A stretch of 64,000 nucleotides of DNA, from contig NZ_JAEHFJ010000001.1 in NCBI RefSeq assembly GCF_016406085.1, positions 682,001 to 746,000 on the forward strand, read 5' to 3'. The notes under the pieces are model-generated. The model saw only the letters and a list, made by a program, of their open reading frames with translations, did no database searches and was not told the origin of the DNA. The DNA comes from Aureibaculum flavum. GTDB taxonomy: Bacteria; Bacteroidota; Bacteroidia; Flavobacteriales; Flavobacteriaceae. This document shows, piece after piece, positions 27,139 through 36,841 of the stretch; within the stretch, counting starts at the first letter, position 1, and every line of letters starts with the position of its first letter. The position numbers were made by a program, and so were the translations under genes.

Positions 27139-29538
27139 TTATTTTATTATAACGAAACTGTCTTTTAATTGAAAGTCTTTAGAGGAATTTCCTATAGCAA
27201 TATTAAACTTACCGGGTTCAACAACAAATATTCTATTCTTATTAATAAGTTCTAAATCTTTAGGTTGTAGGATAAAGGTTACTGTTTTTTGCTCTTTTGG
27301 TTTTAAATGAATTCTATTAAAACCACGAAGCTGCCATTCATAAACTGTTAGAGAACTGGTCTCATCATTTACATATAGTTGAGGAACAACATCACCAGCC
27401 TTTACGCCTGTGTTCTCAACATCAAAGCTAATAGTGACATCACCTGATACTGTGGTAATATTCGAATTAACATTTAAGTTACTGTATTCAAACGAGGTGT
27501 AACTCAGTCCAAAACCAAAAGGATACAGTTCTGTAACCACTCTACTATCTCCAGTACCATTAGGGCCATCTTTAGCTTGCCCACGCTGTGAATGAGGTTT
27601 ATAAGGGAAGTTATAGGGAATTTGCCCTACGCTTCTAAGCACGGTAACGGGTAATTTTCCTCCGGGGTTATAATCACCAAAAATGACCTCTGCTATGGCT
27701 TGTCCACCAAATTCTCCTGGGAACCAAGCCTCTAAAATGGCATCCGTTTGTCGGTCTGCATAATTTATGGATAATGGATGTCCATTAATAAGCACAACAA
27801 TTAGCGGTTTTCCAGTTTCGGAAAGTGCCGATAATAATTGTTTTTGATGTCCAGGAAGATCTAAATTAGTACGGCTTAAATTTTCACCAACCATTTTCTC
27901 ATCTTCACCAACAAATAACACAATAGCATCTGCACTTTTTGCCATAGAAAGAGCCTCGTCAATCTGAGCTTCTTCATCAGTATCTAAGGGCACATTGAAC
28001 ACTTCTGAGTCTGGCCAGTTTTTGTCTTTTAAGTCTATACCTTTTGCATAGGTTATTTTTACATCATCCTTTAAATAGTTTTTTATGCCCTCAAAACCAG
28101 CAATAACATCTGTTTTTAAAGCACCATATCTGCTTATAGAGCTCGATTTTGATTTTGCTGTAGGGCCACAAACTAAAATGTTTTTCAGCTTATTTTTATC
28201 TAAAGGTAAAATACTGTTTTTGTTTTTGAGCAAGATGATAGATTCTCTTGAAGCCTGAAGTGCAATCTTTTTATGAGCTTCATTTTTAACAACTCTATCA
28301 GCATTTTTTTCATCTCTATACGGATTATTAAAAAGTCCTTCGTTAAATTTAACACGTAAAACATCTTTAACACGACTGTCCAAAAGCTTTATAGAAATAC
28401 CGCCTTCTTTCACTAATTCGCGAAGTGGTTTTATAAAATTTTCAGGATGATTAAAAGTAGTTCTAACATTTAAACCTGCTGTTAAAGCTTGTTGTATAGC
28501 TTGCTTATACGAGTCAGCTACATGGTGTTTGTTGTATAAATTAATTAGAGCATCGCTATCAGAAACCACATAACCATTAAAACCATAAGTATCTCTTAGT
28601 AATTCTGTTTGAAAATAATGACTTCCTATTATGGGTTCACCATCGTAATCGTTATAAGAGCTCATAACGCCCATAATATTGGTTTCTTGAATGACACGTT
28701 TAAATGGATATAAATACATTAAATGCATATCACGCCATGTAATATGAGGATCCAATCGAACATGCCCGTCTCGTCCACCTTTGGGTGCCGAATACACTGC
28801 AAAATGTTTTAACGAGTTAACAACACCCTGCTCTTGTATGCCTTTACTTATTTGTACACCATATTCTGAAACTAAAAACGGATCTTCACCAAAGCTCTCT
28901 ACAATACGCCCCCAACGTTGATCTCTTGCAACATCCAATACAGGTGAATATATATTATTATATCCTAAGGCATAAGCTTCTTTGCCAATAACTTGCCCCG
29001 TTTTGTACATTAGTTCTGGGTTAAACGTAGACCCCATTCCTATTTGTGCAGGAAATGAGGTAGCTTTTACATGATTTAATCCACGAATACCTTCATTGGT
29101 AAATTCTACAGGAATACCCAAGCGAGTTTCTTCTATAAAAAAGGTTTGTATTTTATTTAAAGCCCAAACGTGTTTACTATAAGGAAAAGTGAATTGTGCT
29201 TTTTCTGAAACTCCATTAGAAGCTTCATCAATATTAGCCAATCCATCTTTCCATAATTCATTTTTCCATGAAGCTGTAGGAATTTCATCTTCAGCAACAC
29301 GACCGTAACCATAAAGCGTAACTAGTTGGTTTGTTTTCTCTTCAACCGTCATCAAAGAAAGCAAATTTTCTATTCTTTTCTCTATTGATTGATTTTGGTC
29401 TTCATAAATGTCTTTCTGACCGTTTTTATTAAAATCTATCCAGTTTTTATGATATATTCTTTTTGTTTGAGCTTTTACAGAAAACATACAAAATAGTAAA
29501 GGGAGACATATAAGTTTTAAATAAAATTTGTTTTGCAT
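27139..29538 (-). CDS. GH3 beta-glucosidase-type glycoside hydrolase
   Basis: A 799-residue secreted enzyme with signal peptide ending at VKAQ (residue 24). A short EF-hand-like DFNKNGQKDIYEDQ follows. The GH3 barrel has KHFAVYSAPKGGRDGH and the nucleophile Asp327 in GYVVSDSDAL. The second domain holds AIVLFVGEDEKMVGEN, and the C-terminal fibronectin-III-like domain starts near residue 690. It hydrolyses a terminal beta-linked sugar, glucose or xylose being most common. It leads the GH3-GH92 operon. Confidence 0.93.
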   Translation of the reverse strand: MQNKFYLKLICLPLLFCMFSVKAQTKRIYHKNWIDFNKNGQKDIYEDQNQSIEKRIENLLSLMTVEEKTNQLVTLYGYGRVAEDEIPTASWKNELWKDGLANIDEASNGVSEKAQFTFPYSKHVWALNKIQTFFIEETRLGIPVEFTNEGIRGLNHVKATSFPAQIGMGSTFNPELMYKTGQVIGKEAYALGYNNIYSPVLDVARDQRWGRIVESFGEDPFLVSEYGVQISKGIQEQGVVNSLKHFAVYSAPKGGRDGHVRLDPHITWRDMHLMYLYPFKRVIQETNIMGVMSSYNDYDGEPIIGSHYFQTELLRDTYGFNGYVVSDSDALINLYNKHHVADSYKQAIQQALTAGLNVRTTFNHPENFIKPLRELVKEGGISIKLLDSRVKDVLRVKFNEGLFNNPYRDEKNADRVVKNEAHKKIALQASRESIILLKNKNSILPLDKNKLKNILVCGPTAKSKSSSISRYGALKTDVIAGFEGIKNYLKDDVKITYAKGIDLKDKNWPDSEVFNVPLDTDEEAQIDEALSMAKSADAIVLFVGEDEKMVGENLSRTNLDLPGHQKQLLSALSETGKPLIVVLINGHPLSINYADRQTDAILEAWFPGEFGGQAIAEVIFGDYNPGGKLPVTVLRSVGQIPYNFPYKPHSQRGQAKDGPNGTGDSRVVTELYPFGFGLSYTSFEYSNLNVNSNITTVSGDVTISFDVENTGVKAGDVVPQLYVNDETSSLTVYEWQLRGFNRIHLKPKEQKTVTFILQPKDLELINKNRIFVVEPGKFNIAIGNSSKDFQLKDSFVIIK

Positions 29539-29559
29539 ATAAAAAGGTTATTTGAATGC

Positions 29560-29589
29560 TAAAATTACATTTTAAATTGTTTATTTCAA
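29560..29589 (-). promoter_or_regulatory. Candidate promoter of the GH3-GH92 operon
   Basis: TTG (29587-29589), a 19-base spacer, then TAATTTTA (29560-29567), one mismatch from TAnnTTTG, 21 bases before the GH3 start. Confidence 0.4.
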
Positions 29590-29813
29590 GGACTAGCAAA
29601 CAATTCATTTTGAATCTCTATTTTTTATAGTTGGTTTAAAAATTGAAATACTTTTTTAATTTAAACCATAACAAAGAGTACTTATAAATATTCTGTAAAT
29701 GAAATTTTCGAATTCAGTCGACTCTCTAAACTCAACTCAAGGCGATAATTATACATACCAATGTTTTGTAGCAATAAAGTCTAATTTAAAAAATATAATT
29801 ATTTTCAATATGA

Positions 29814-30437
29814 TTATTTCTTAACTCCCACAAACCGAATTACAGAACCGGTACCCACATGGAAAAGCCCTTCATTTAGCTCAACCTCTTTCTCTTCCAA
29901 CTCAATAATTTCGAAATTTTTAAAGTCGGTTTTAAATTCTTCAATGGAACATAAGGTTTCTAAATCTCTTGGGCCACCAACCTTCGGATTTTTAGTTCGA
30001 TATACTAAATGTTTTTTACTAAAAGCTTCAATAATTAACATTCCACCTTTGCGTAAATAGGAACTTAATAATTGGTGATATTCTGATCTTATATCAGCAT
30101 TAAAGTGAGCAAAAATGAGTACAATAACATCAAATTGCCCCTTATGATAATTCAATTCTGGCAATTCACCTATTTGGTAATCAATAGTAACATTATTTTC
30201 ATCTGCTAGTTTAAGAGCTTTTTTTCTACCTTCTTTACTAAGGTCAAATGCTGATACATCAAAACCTAATTTTGCAGCATAGACAGCATTACGGCCTTCA
30301 CCTTCAGCTGGAAAAAGTATTTTGCCTGGATTCAGTTTTTCTAATTGCTCTTTAAGATAAGCATTTGGCTGTACGCCATAGGTATATTCTTGATTCGCAA
30401 ACCTATCATCCCACATTTTTAATTGTTCTTCTCTCAT
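29814..30437 (-). CDS. Class I SAM-dependent methyltransferase (thiopurine methyltransferase/TehB-like)
   Basis: A 207-residue cytoplasmic methyltransferase. The N-terminal [20 protein letters not shown], motif [19 protein letters not shown] (near residue 40) and [12 protein letters not shown] match small-molecule methyltransferases often annotated as tellurite or thiopurine resistance-like. The substrate is unknown. It is the last gene of a lysS - WG-repeat - methyltransferase unit, with a 12-bp gap. A decayed copy of its 3' third lies 5.2 kb away at 24584, beyond the glycosidase pair. Confidence 0.87.
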   Translation of the reverse strand: MREEQLKMWDDRFANQEYTYGVQPNAYLKEQLEKLNPGKILFPAEGEGRNAVYAAKLGFDVSAFDLSKEGRKKALKLADENNVTIDYQIGELPELNYHKGQFDVIVLIFAHFNADIRSEYHQLLSSYLRKGGMLIIEAFSKKHLVYRTKNPKVGGPRDLETLCSIEEFKTDFKNFEIIELEEKEVELNEGLFHVGTGSVIRFVGVKK

Positions 30438-30449
30438 TTTAATGCTTTG

Positions 30450-31799
30450 TTATTTATGTTGGCTACTATCTACCTCCATAATTTCAATCTGAGACTCATC
30501 TCTTTTTGATTTTAAAAGAAATTTTTTTGAATCTTTATTAATTAGATATTTGTCACCTTTTAAATACACAATTGCGGCTCCATTAATAAATTTGGTGACT
30601 ATACCCTTATAAATAGACTCAATTTGTAACTCCCCTTTTTTATTTATATATCCCCAATTATTATACTCTTGCTCATACGCCGCAAATCCATCAGAAAAAG
30701 GTTTGATATTTGAACCTTCAAACTTAAAGCCTATAACTACTTTATGATTGCTATTAATAAAACCCCATTTTTTATTTAGTTTGACTGGAGCCAAACCTTC
30801 TGAAAAACTACTTACATCTTCATAAATTAATGGAATAATCAATTTTCCCTTTTTATTTATAAATCCATATTTATCATTTTTCTTAACAGAGGCAAATCCA
30901 TTATTAAAAGAACCTATCTCATCGTATTCTGGCTTCAACAAAAGTTGAATGTTTTTATCTAAAAGACCGTACTTGTAATCTTTATTACGAATATAATAAC
31001 CATCGAAGTCACCGCTTAAATAAATTGACTCATAAGTTGGAGGCAAAATTATTTTTCCATTGGCATTTATAAAACCAAATTTTCCATTTGCATCCTTTCT
31101 TACTTTAGCTTTACCATTTTTAAAAGAATAGGCAGAATTAAAAATAGTATCAAACAATATGTCGCCATTACGTTTTTTATAGCCAAATCTCTTATCCAAT
31201 TGAAAAATGAAGTTATCACTATTCTTATCGTAAGAGAATATTCTATGTTTAAATTTTTCAGAAATTAACTTCCCTTTGTAATCAACTAAAAAATAATTAT
31301 CCGCTTCTTTAACTATAATATTTTCCTTATCCTCTGGAGAAACTAAATCATAATTGGCTTTTAAAAACGCTTCTCCATTTTTATTTACAAGTCCAAATTT
31401 TTCATTTTCTTCATATCTAAAAACTCCTGAAACAGCTGTATATCTAAGTTCATTATATAGAGGTTTAACAAGATGTTGACCATCAAAACTCATCACGCCA
31501 TACTTACCTTTCAATTTAAAAATAATATAATCACCAACGCTGTAATTATCGCCTAATCGCCAAACATCAAACAGCCCATCTTGATGGATTTTGTTATAAT
31601 AAGATATGGTAAAGCCACCCAATTGTTCATAAATCGGATCCACAACAATTTCCATTTTATTGTTTACCAATCCTTTTTTTCCATTTCTTTCAAAAACATA
31701 AATATCTCTATGTTCTTCTTGAGAAAAAGAATTTAATGAATTAATCAACAAAAAAATAAGACAACATGTGATCCTACTCTTCTTAATTGCTTTTATCAT
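30450..31799 (-). CDS. WG-repeat protein, secreted
   Basis: A 449-residue protein with a signal peptide (about residues 1-27, SLNSFSQ). It is followed by some ten repeats of roughly 35-45 residues with the KYGFINKKGKLIIPLIYEDV pattern of the WG_beta_rep family. These repeats form beta structures at the cell surface or in the periplasm. The exact role is unknown. It lies 22 bp after lysS and 12 bp before the methyltransferase gene. Confidence 0.88.
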   Translation of the reverse strand: MIKAIKKSRITCCLIFLLINSLNSFSQEEHRDIYVFERNGKKGLVNNKMEIVVDPIYEQLGGFTISYYNKIHQDGLFDVWRLGDNYSVGDYIIFKLKGKYGVMSFDGQHLVKPLYNELRYTAVSGVFRYEENEKFGLVNKNGEAFLKANYDLVSPEDKENIIVKEADNYFLVDYKGKLISEKFKHRIFSYDKNSDNFIFQLDKRFGYKKRNGDILFDTIFNSAYSFKNGKAKVRKDANGKFGFINANGKIILPPTYESIYLSGDFDGYYIRNKDYKYGLLDKNIQLLLKPEYDEIGSFNNGFASVKKNDKYGFINKKGKLIIPLIYEDVSSFSEGLAPVKLNKKWGFINSNHKVVIGFKFEGSNIKPFSDGFAAYEQEYNNWGYINKKGELQIESIYKGIVTKFINGAAIVYLKGDKYLINKDSKKFLLKSKRDESQIEIMEVDSSQHK

Positions 31800-31821
31800 T
31801 GGGCTCTATGGACTTAAAGTT

Positions 31822-33513
31822 TTAAACTGCAGATACAAAAAGCCCTTCCTCCGTTTTAGAGACTTCAGCTAATTTATTTTTGGTCAACCCTTTTATAGTT
31901 TTATCCCATTTTTTATTACTTAAACCTGATTGCGATTTAAGAACATTTAAATCTATTGGAGTGTTTGCTTTTAGTATTTTTAAAACTGCCTTTTCTTCCT
32001 CAGTCATTTCAATAGCTTTTCTTTCTGGACGCATTTGAGGGAAGAACAGTACTTCTTGAATGGATTGTTGGTTGGTTAAATACATAATTAATCTATCCAT
32101 TCCAATTCCCAATCCAGAAGTTGGAGGCATACCATATTCTAAAGCACGTAAAAAGTCGTAATCTATAAACTCAGTAGCTTCATCATCACCTTTTTGAGCT
32201 AATTTTAATTGATGCTCAAAACGTTCTCTTTGGTCTATTGGATCGTTCAATTCAGAATATGCATTCGCAACTTCCTTTCCACAAACCATCAATTCAAAAC
32301 GTTCTGTTAATTCCGGATTTGTACGGTGTTCTTTACACAGCGGACTCATCTCTTTCGGGTAATCCATTATATACGTAGGTTGAATATAATTACCCTCACA
32401 TTTTTCTCCAAAAATTTCATCTATCAGCTTCCCTTTACCCATGGTTTCATCAACATCAATTCCCATACCCTTAGCAGCGTGACGAATTTCATCTTCTGTT
32501 TTATTGGTAATGTCAAACCCTGTATATTCAATAATAGAATCTGTCATGGTTACTCTTTTGTACGGAGCCTTAAAACTAATATTATGTTTTCCAAAAGTAG
32601 CTTCAGAGGTTCCGTTAACAGCAACAGCACAGTATTCTAATAGGTTTTCAACAAATTCCATCATCCAATTATAATCCTTGTAAGCTACGTAAATTTCCAT
32701 AGCTGTAAATTCAGGATTATGCGTTCTATCCATCCCTTCGTTACGGAAATTTTTAGAAAATTCATATACACCATCAAAGCCACCAACAATTAATCTTTTT
32801 AAATATAATTCATTAGCGATACGCATATACAAAGGCATATCTAAACTATTATGGTGCGTTACAAAAGGTCTTGCGGCTGCACCACCAGGAATAGGTTGTA
32901 AAACTGGAGTTTCAACTTCAAAATACCCAGCATCGTTAAAATATTTACGCATGGCATTAAAAAGCTTTGTACGTTTTACAAAGACTTCTTTAACATGAGG
33001 ATTCACTACTAAATCTGCATAACGCTGACGGTAACGCAATTCAGGGTCATTAAATTCGTCATGTGTATTTCCTTCTGCATCCACTTTAGGTAATGGTAAC
33101 GGTTTTAAGGTTTTACTTAACAATGTAAAATTCTTAACTTTTATAGTTTTTTCACCAACTTTAGTAAGAAATAACTCCCCTTCAATACCTATAAAATCAC
33201 CAATATCTAATAATTTTTTATAGACCGTGTTATATTTCGTTTTATCTTCATCAGTACAAATTTCATCACGGTTAAAATAGACTTGTATTCTACCATCACT
33301 ATCTTGCAACTCAGCAAAACTGGCATTTCCTTGTATACGACGTGACATTAATCGCCCTGCAACAATAACCTTTTTCCCTTCTTCAAATTCAGCTTTCACC
33401 TTCTTAGAAGTATGATCTAATGGATATAAATCTGCTGGATAAGGATTAATTCCTAACTCACGAAGTTTTTGTAATTTTTCTCGTCTTACGATTTCTTGTT
33501 CTGACAATGCCAT
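31822..33513 (-). CDS. lysS: Lysyl-tRNA synthetase, class II
   Basis: A 563-residue cytoplasmic enzyme that charges tRNA-Lys. The OB-fold anticodon domain is at about 50-160 (VIVAGRLMSRRIQGNASFAE). Class II motifs follow: FEVETPVLQPIPGG, FRNEGMDRTHNPEFT and the C-terminal PPTSGLGIGMDRLIM. About 60 extra C-terminal residues after the synthetase core look like a small winged-helix-like tail common in Bacteroidota. A -7 box TATCTTTG lies at 33537-33544. Confidence 0.97.
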   Translation of the reverse strand: MALSEQEIVRREKLQKLRELGINPYPADLYPLDHTSKKVKAEFEEGKKVIVAGRLMSRRIQGNASFAELQDSDGRIQVYFNRDEICTDEDKTKYNTVYKKLLDIGDFIGIEGELFLTKVGEKTIKVKNFTLLSKTLKPLPLPKVDAEGNTHDEFNDPELRYRQRYADLVVNPHVKEVFVKRTKLFNAMRKYFNDAGYFEVETPVLQPIPGGAAARPFVTHHNSLDMPLYMRIANELYLKRLIVGGFDGVYEFSKNFRNEGMDRTHNPEFTAMEIYVAYKDYNWMMEFVENLLEYCAVAVNGTSEATFGKHNISFKAPYKRVTMTDSIIEYTGFDITNKTEDEIRHAAKGMGIDVDETMGKGKLIDEIFGEKCEGNYIQPTYIMDYPKEMSPLCKEHRTNPELTERFELMVCGKEVANAYSELNDPIDQRERFEHQLKLAQKGDDEATEFIDYDFLRALEYGMPPTSGLGIGMDRLIMYLTNQQSIQEVLFFPQMRPERKAIEMTEEEKAVLKILKANTPIDLNVLKSQSGLSNKKWDKTIKGLTKNKLAEVSKTEEGLFVSAV

Positions 33514-33536
33514 ATAAATGCTATTAATTTGGCGGC

Positions 33537-33544
33537 AAAGATAT
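33537..33544 (-). promoter_or_regulatory. -7 box of the lysS operon
   Basis: TATCTTTG on the minus strand is an exact TAnnTTTG match 23 bases before the lysS start codon. A TTG lies only 14 bases further upstream, so the -33 element is weak. Confidence 0.5.
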
Positions 33545-33613
33545 GATATTTTCTAAACAAAAACTTGTAACAAAACACTATAAAACACGTCTAGTTAGTA
33601 GATAAAATTCTTC

Positions 33614-33621
33614 TATCTTTG
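33614..33621 (+). promoter_or_regulatory. -7 box of the Pmp3-lipoprotein unit
   Basis: TATCTTTG on the plus strand matches TAnnTTTG, 14 bases before the ATG of the small membrane protein. Confidence 0.5.
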
Positions 33622-33635
33622 TAAACGAAATTATT

Positions 33636-33794
33636 ATGGGTTGTTTTAGAGTAGTGCTCTCAATTATTTGTCCACCTTTGGCTGTTATAGATAAAGGCTG
33701 TGGATCAATGGTAATTGTATTTCTTTTAACGTTATGCGGCTGGGTGCCAGGCGTAATTGCAGCTTTAATTATTTTAAATAATCCTAAAAACTAA
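33636..33794 (+). CDS. YqaE/Pmp3 family small membrane protein
   Basis: A 52-residue protein, MGCFRVVLSIICPPLAVIDK then a second hydrophobic helix with TLCGWVPGVIAALIIL. This is the UPF0057/Pmp3 pattern (two helices, conserved PPLAV and GWVPGVIAA). Members are stress-induced plasma or inner membrane proteins linked to membrane potential and salt tolerance in other organisms. It has its own -7 box and lies 7 bp before the next lipoprotein gene, so the two are probably co-transcribed. Confidence 0.9.
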   Translation: MGCFRVVLSIICPPLAVIDKGCGSMVIVFLLTLCGWVPGVIAALIILNNPKN

Positions 33795-33801
33795 AATTAC
33801 C

Positions 33802-34533
33802 ATGTTAAAAAATGTGTCAATTATTATCGGCTTAATGCTTTTACTTACTAGTTGTGCCTTTACAGAAGAAATGCATATAAATAATGACGGAAGTGGTAGC
33901 TACAATTTTAAAATTGATATGAGCGAGATGATGCAAGAAATGAAAGATATGGGTACAAAAGATTCATCATCTGTATCAAAATCGATAGACACTACCTTCA
34001 ATTTTAAAGATATTTTAGAGGAGAAAAAAGATAGTATTGCTCAATTATCTGCAGAAGAACAGGTGGCTATTAGAGCGATCGCTGATATGAATTTACACCT
34101 ACAAGTTGATGATGAAAAAGGTAAAATGCTCATGGATTTTGGTTTAAATTTTAAAGATGTTTCTGAAGTAAAAAACATAGAAGAAAAACTTTCTAAGGCT
34201 ATGGCGGTAAACAAAAAGAAAGCTGAAGGACCTGTGTTTAACAAATCAAATGTCACTTTTAATTTTGATGGTAAAAATTTTACTAGAAAAACAGTATTAA
34301 AAGAATTATCAAAAGCAGAGTTAGAAAAAGTGGAAACCGAATTGAAAGAGTCAAGCTCATTTTTACAAGGTAGCACCTATAAGTTAGTGTATCATTTTGA
34401 GAAAAAGATTAAAAATGTTTCTATTAAAGATGCCTCTATTAGTAAGGATGGTAAAACACTAACGATTGAAGTTCCAATGGATTCTTTAGTGAAAAACCCA
34501 CAATTATTAGATTTTACATTGAAATTGAAATAA
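33802..34533 (+). CDS. Hypothetical lipoprotein
   Basis: A 243-residue envelope lipoprotein with lipobox LLTSC (Cys17). It has the segment MHINNDGSGSYNFKIDMSEMM, then acidic and lysine-rich helices, then a beta-rich C-terminus (TLTIEVPMDSLVKNPQLLDF). I do not recognise a named domain. The NDGSGSY stretch recalls proteins with a single beta-sandwich under DUF names. It is 7 bp downstream of the Pmp3-like gene. Confidence 0.7.
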   Translation: MLKNVSIIIGLMLLLTSCAFTEEMHINNDGSGSYNFKIDMSEMMQEMKDMGTKDSSSVSKSIDTTFNFKDILEEKKDSIAQLSAEEQVAIRAIADMNLHLQVDDEKGKMLMDFGLNFKDVSEVKNIEEKLSKAMAVNKKKAEGPVFNKSNVTFNFDGKNFTRKTVLKELSKAELEKVETELKESSSFLQGSTYKLVYHFEKKIKNVSIKDASISKDGKTLTIEVPMDSLVKNPQLLDFTLKLK

Positions 34534-34579
34534 CCCTTGTTAATCATAAACGACATTTTACACTTATTAAAGTTCAGCT

Positions 34580-35302
34580 TTGGCAATAAAAAACAAAAAC
34601 ATACAACTACAAGATTTAGGCACAAAAGATTACAAAGATACTTGGGATTACCAAGAGGAACTATTTGATGCTATTATTCAAATAAAGCGTAAAAACAGGA
34701 ACGAGAATCTAACTCTTGAAACACCTAATCATTTTTTATTTGTAGAGCATCCACATGTGTATACCTTAGGAAAAAGTGGCGATTTAAATAATTTATTATT
34801 AGACGAAAAACAACTTCAGGACAAAGGCATCACCTTTCATAAAATTAATAGAGGTGGCGATATTACCTATCACGGTTTTGGACAAATAGTGGGCTACCCT
34901 ATTTTAGATTTAGATAATTTCTTTAATGATATTGGCAAGTATATGCGTTCTTTAGAAGAAACCATCATTAGAGTTTTAGCTGAGTATGGTATAAAAGGTG
35001 AGCGTAGTAAAGGCGAAACTGGTGTTTGGCTCGATGTAGGCACACCATTTGCTCGTAAAATTTGTGCGTTGGGTGTACGAAGTAGCCGTTGGGTAACCAT
35101 GCATGGATTTGCGTTAAACGTAAATACCAATTTAGGTTATTTTGATCATATTATACCTTGTGGTATTCGCGGTAAAGCAGTTACCTCTATGGAAGTTGAG
35201 TTGAACAAAAAATTAAATATTGAAGAAGTAAAATCTAAAATATTAAAACACTTTACGGATGTATTTGAAGTAAACTTTGTTAGCGACCAAGTGAATATTT
35301 AA
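34580..35302 (+). CDS. lipB: Octanoyltransferase LipB
   Basis: A 240-residue cytoplasmic enzyme that moves octanoyl from ACP to lipoyl domains. The family features are HPHVYTLGKSGD (near residue 57), INRGGDITYHGFGQIVGYPI, the catalytic Lys in FARKICALGVR, and the catalytic Cys in HIIPCGIRGKAV. The start is TTG: no in-frame ATG exists near the N-terminus, and a stop codon (TAA, 34568) lies just upstream. The protein tail approaches the convergent nucleoid protein gene. Confidence 0.95.
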   Translation: MAIKNKNIQLQDLGTKDYKDTWDYQEELFDAIIQIKRKNRNENLTLETPNHFLFVEHPHVYTLGKSGDLNNLLLDEKQLQDKGITFHKINRGGDITYHGFGQIVGYPILDLDNFFNDIGKYMRSLEETIIRVLAEYGIKGERSKGETGVWLDVGTPFARKICALGVRSSRWVTMHGFALNVNTNLGYFDHIIPCGIRGKAVTSMEVELNKKLNIEEVKSKILKHFTDVFEVNFVSDQVNI

Positions 35303-35371
35303 TTTAAGGTACTTTTCTTTTGTGGTATACTAAAAGTAAGCCCCTAAAGGTTCTCTATGTGGCCTTTTGCA

Positions 35372-36421
35372 TCAATCTTCTTCATTAAAATAGACTTTAT
35401 AATATTGCATTTTACGCTCTTCGTCATAGCCTTTTTCTAAATATTCTTCGGCAGCATCTGGAGCATCTATATCCAATTTTATTTGAATATTTGTATCTAA
35501 TTTAATCTCCGTTTTTATCTTTTTCTTTTGTTTTTTTACAACCGCTTCTGATATTGAAAATTGATTGCGAACCAATACTCCATTTGTATCTTCAAATTGT
35601 TTTTTATAGCCTTCAAACAATTCTTTTGTATTGTCTTCTTCAAAAACCGTTTCTTTAAAATCATCAACATTAACCGTTTCATTTTCCTTAAAAAAGTCAA
35701 TGGTCTGTGCTAAAAACTGATTTTGCTGTTGATTGCCAAACTCTTGTTTTATAACTTCTTCAGAAAAGTCTTTACATAAATCAATATATACTTGAGTATG
35801 ACGGTTACTATCATCAGCGAATTTAATGTTTAAAAAATTCTGTATCCAATATTGGGCATCGTAGTTATTATTATCAACCGTTAAAACTGTAAAGCCGGCG
35901 TCATCTTGAGAGTTGATAACCAAACACCCTTTATCAACTTTTTTTGTACTAATACCTTTTTGCACAAAAACATCAAAACTATTATCCTCTAAATAGGTTT
36001 GAAAAAAATCTGCTTTGTTTTCAATTTTAAAAATGCCTAAGGCTTGCGTGTTTACATCTCTATATTCAATATCTTCAAATAAGGCAATGATAACATCTCC
36101 AGTTTTTATTTGTGCAGAATTTGATTGCTCAAATAAATGTTTTACGACATTTTTTGAAGTTTCAATAAATGAACCTTCTTCCTTAAAAATATGTTGAGCA
36201 TAACTATTAATTTCATTTAAATTAATATCTGCATGATGATTGAAGCGATAGCTTTCTGTTAAATTACCAAAAGGTTTCAGTAAAAAAGGCTGCATTAATT
36301 TATAGCTATCTTCATCAAAAGTAACTACATCTTCTGAATATACATTTTTAGCTTCATTAAATTTATTACCTACTTTATGGATAATGAATTTGGATATAAA
36401 TGCTTTGTTTCTTTTGATCAT
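35372..36421 (-). CDS. Nucleoid-associated protein (NdpA/YejK family)
   Basis: A 349-residue protein matching the 37-kDa nucleoid-associated family, with ISKFIIHKVGNKFNEAKNVYS at the N-terminus, FGNLTESYRFNHHADINLNE, and the acidic C-terminal half with YDAQYWIQNFLNIKFADDSN. It probably binds DNA in the nucleoid. I start it at MIKRNKAF; the upstream Met would add 14 residues with no family resemblance. It stands alone, convergent to lipB. Confidence 0.85.
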   Translation of the reverse strand: MIKRNKAFISKFIIHKVGNKFNEAKNVYSEDVVTFDEDSYKLMQPFLLKPFGNLTESYRFNHHADINLNEINSYAQHIFKEEGSFIETSKNVVKHLFEQSNSAQIKTGDVIIALFEDIEYRDVNTQALGIFKIENKADFFQTYLEDNSFDVFVQKGISTKKVDKGCLVINSQDDAGFTVLTVDNNNYDAQYWIQNFLNIKFADDSNRHTQVYIDLCKDFSEEVIKQEFGNQQQNQFLAQTIDFFKENETVNVDDFKETVFEEDNTKELFEGYKKQFEDTNGVLVRNQFSISEAVVKKQKKKIKTEIKLDTNIQIKLDIDAPDAAEEYLEKGYDEERKMQYYKVYFNEED

Positions 36422-36841
36422 GTTTTTGAAAATTATAGGAACGCAAATGTAGGGAATTCCCATCCTAAATCCTTCCCTAAGGGAAGGACTTTCTCACTAT
36501 AAAATTTCTAATAAGGTTTTAGCAAGTAAAGCTACCAAAAAAAGTTCACGCTAAGCCGCAAAGTTTAAACGCAAAGGACCGCCAAAATAAAATTTCATCC
36601 TTTCCCTAAGTATTAGGTTTTCAATTAGGGAAGGACTTTTACAAGCTTCTCAATAAAAGAAATTATCAAATAAAAAACCACACCCTGTTGTAAAGATGTG
36701 GTTAATTATTCATAGCAATTTTGGCTTTCTTAACATAGCAAAGTGTTCCAGTATATCTTGTACTAATATCAATCTTTATACTGAATAACAAGTTTAACGA
36801 ACTGCGACTGCATACTGGTACTGAATACTAAATACTGTGGG
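36422..36841. repeat. Intergenic region with palindromic elements and a degenerate repeat
   Basis: A perfect palindrome TCCTTCCCTAAGGGAAGGA lies at 36470-36488. A second copy has its arms (TTCCCTAA at 36602-36609 and TTAGGGAA at 36625-36632) separated by 15 bases, and both copies continue as AGGGAAGGACTTT. Between them lies a relic of a GCAAAG-type repeat (AAGCCGCAAAG, then ACGCAAAGG). No coding potential is visible. Confidence 0.55.
36672..36704 (-). terminator. Terminator after the S74-chaperone gene pair
   Basis: AACCACA and TGTGGTT form the stem, with T-rich sequence following on the minus strand, about 140 bp after the stop codon. Confidence 0.65.

Noticed and set aside
24842-29538. Full polysaccharide utilization locus
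   Set aside because: There is no SusC/SusD pair or hybrid sensor nearby; only two enzymes are present.
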